Part shown: positions 63,984-64,000 of the stretch, in pieces
How positions within the stretch are numbered: the first letter of the stretch is position 1
How the letters are laid out: each line of letters starts with the position of its first letter
Source of the DNA: Mycolicibacterium iranicum
GTDB taxonomy: Bacteria > Actinomycetota > Actinomycetes > Mycobacteriales > Mycobacteriaceae
DNA: 64,000 nucleotides
Assembly: GCF_014190915.1 (NCBI RefSeq)
Contig: NZ_JACHVU010000003.1
Location: 558,001 to 622,000 of the forward strand
Direction: 5' to 3'
Notes under the pieces: generated by a model
What the model saw: the letters and a program-made list of their open reading frames with translations, nothing else
What the model was told of the DNA's origin: nothing
The model's database searches: none
Position numbers and translations under genes: made by a program

Positions 63984-64000
63984 GCGCACCGCTGCGCTGA

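Overview
The window comes from a high-GC actinobacterium of the Mycobacteriaceae, most likely a rapidly growing environmental species (Mycolicibacterium type). This rests on gene order that follows the known M. tuberculosis Rv1488-Rv1616 region almost block by block: mutAB-meaB, ileS, dinB-ansA-lspA, dnaE1, ilvA, treXYZ, bioAFD, bioB, nadABC, hisDCBHA-impA-hisFI, trpE-C-B-A-lgt. Further support is the frequent GTG starts, the many 1-4 base stop/start overlaps, and several start codons sitting 6-8 bases after a TANNNT -10 box, as expected for mycobacterial leaderless mRNAs. The species cannot be named from the sequence alone.

Layout. 1-2037: end of an SPFH/Band-7 gene, a DoxX-like membrane protein and a convergent TVP38 membrane protein. 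2137-7282: methylmalonyl-CoA mutase (mutA, mutB) and its G-protein chaperone meaB, without the mazEF4 toxin-antitoxin pair found here in M. tuberculosis. 7334-10536: a beta-lactamase-fold esterase, then a small accessory block: a seven-helix membrane protein and an HTH regulator on the minus strand, facing an orphan half of an NRPS condensation-type domain, with a perfect palindrome between them. 10595-13925: ileS with an actinobacterial T-box leader. 13941-19763: S4 protein, dinB, ansA, lspA (with a repeat-bearing tail), an RluA-family pseudouridine synthase, rarD-like transporter, TetR. 19835-25124: dnaE1, a strong bidirectional terminator, a small membrane protein, ilvA. 25141-33504 (minus): an acyltransferase/SGNH protein coupled to treX-treY-treZ. 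33528-39790: bioA, bioF, bioD, a 2H phosphoesterase, bioQ, bioB, bsaP and a DUF2567 protein, with two identical BioQ operators. 39726-45794: lipase, nrtR and the nadABC operon with an NrtR operator. 45796-46879: LysE-type exporter and F420-type nitroreductase-like protein. 46925-53352: his operon. 53403-54670: ABC ATPase and peroxiredoxin. 54694-59776: trp operon. 59773-63983: lgt with a very long repeat tail, a small membrane protein, a TM2 protein and a DUF2752 protein. No stretch above about 300 bases lacks a gene or a leader RNA. I saw no tRNA or rRNA gene, insertion sequence, prophage or CRISPR array.

Functionally this is mainly core biosynthesis (biotin, NAD, histidine, tryptophan, isoleucine, trehalose) plus DNA replication and lipoprotein maturation. 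trpF is absent from the trp operon, which fits the dual HisA/TrpF enzyme PriA in the his operon. The biotin and NAD blocks each carry their own repressor next to matching operators.

The most unusual feature is Lgt. Its normal membrane enzyme (about 275 residues) is followed by about 660 residues of acidic cytosolic tail with nine diverging copies of a roughly 38-residue block. Neighbouring copies are almost identical in DNA, so the array has duplicated recently. LspA, the second enzyme of the same pathway, also carries a tandem repeat in its C-terminal tail.
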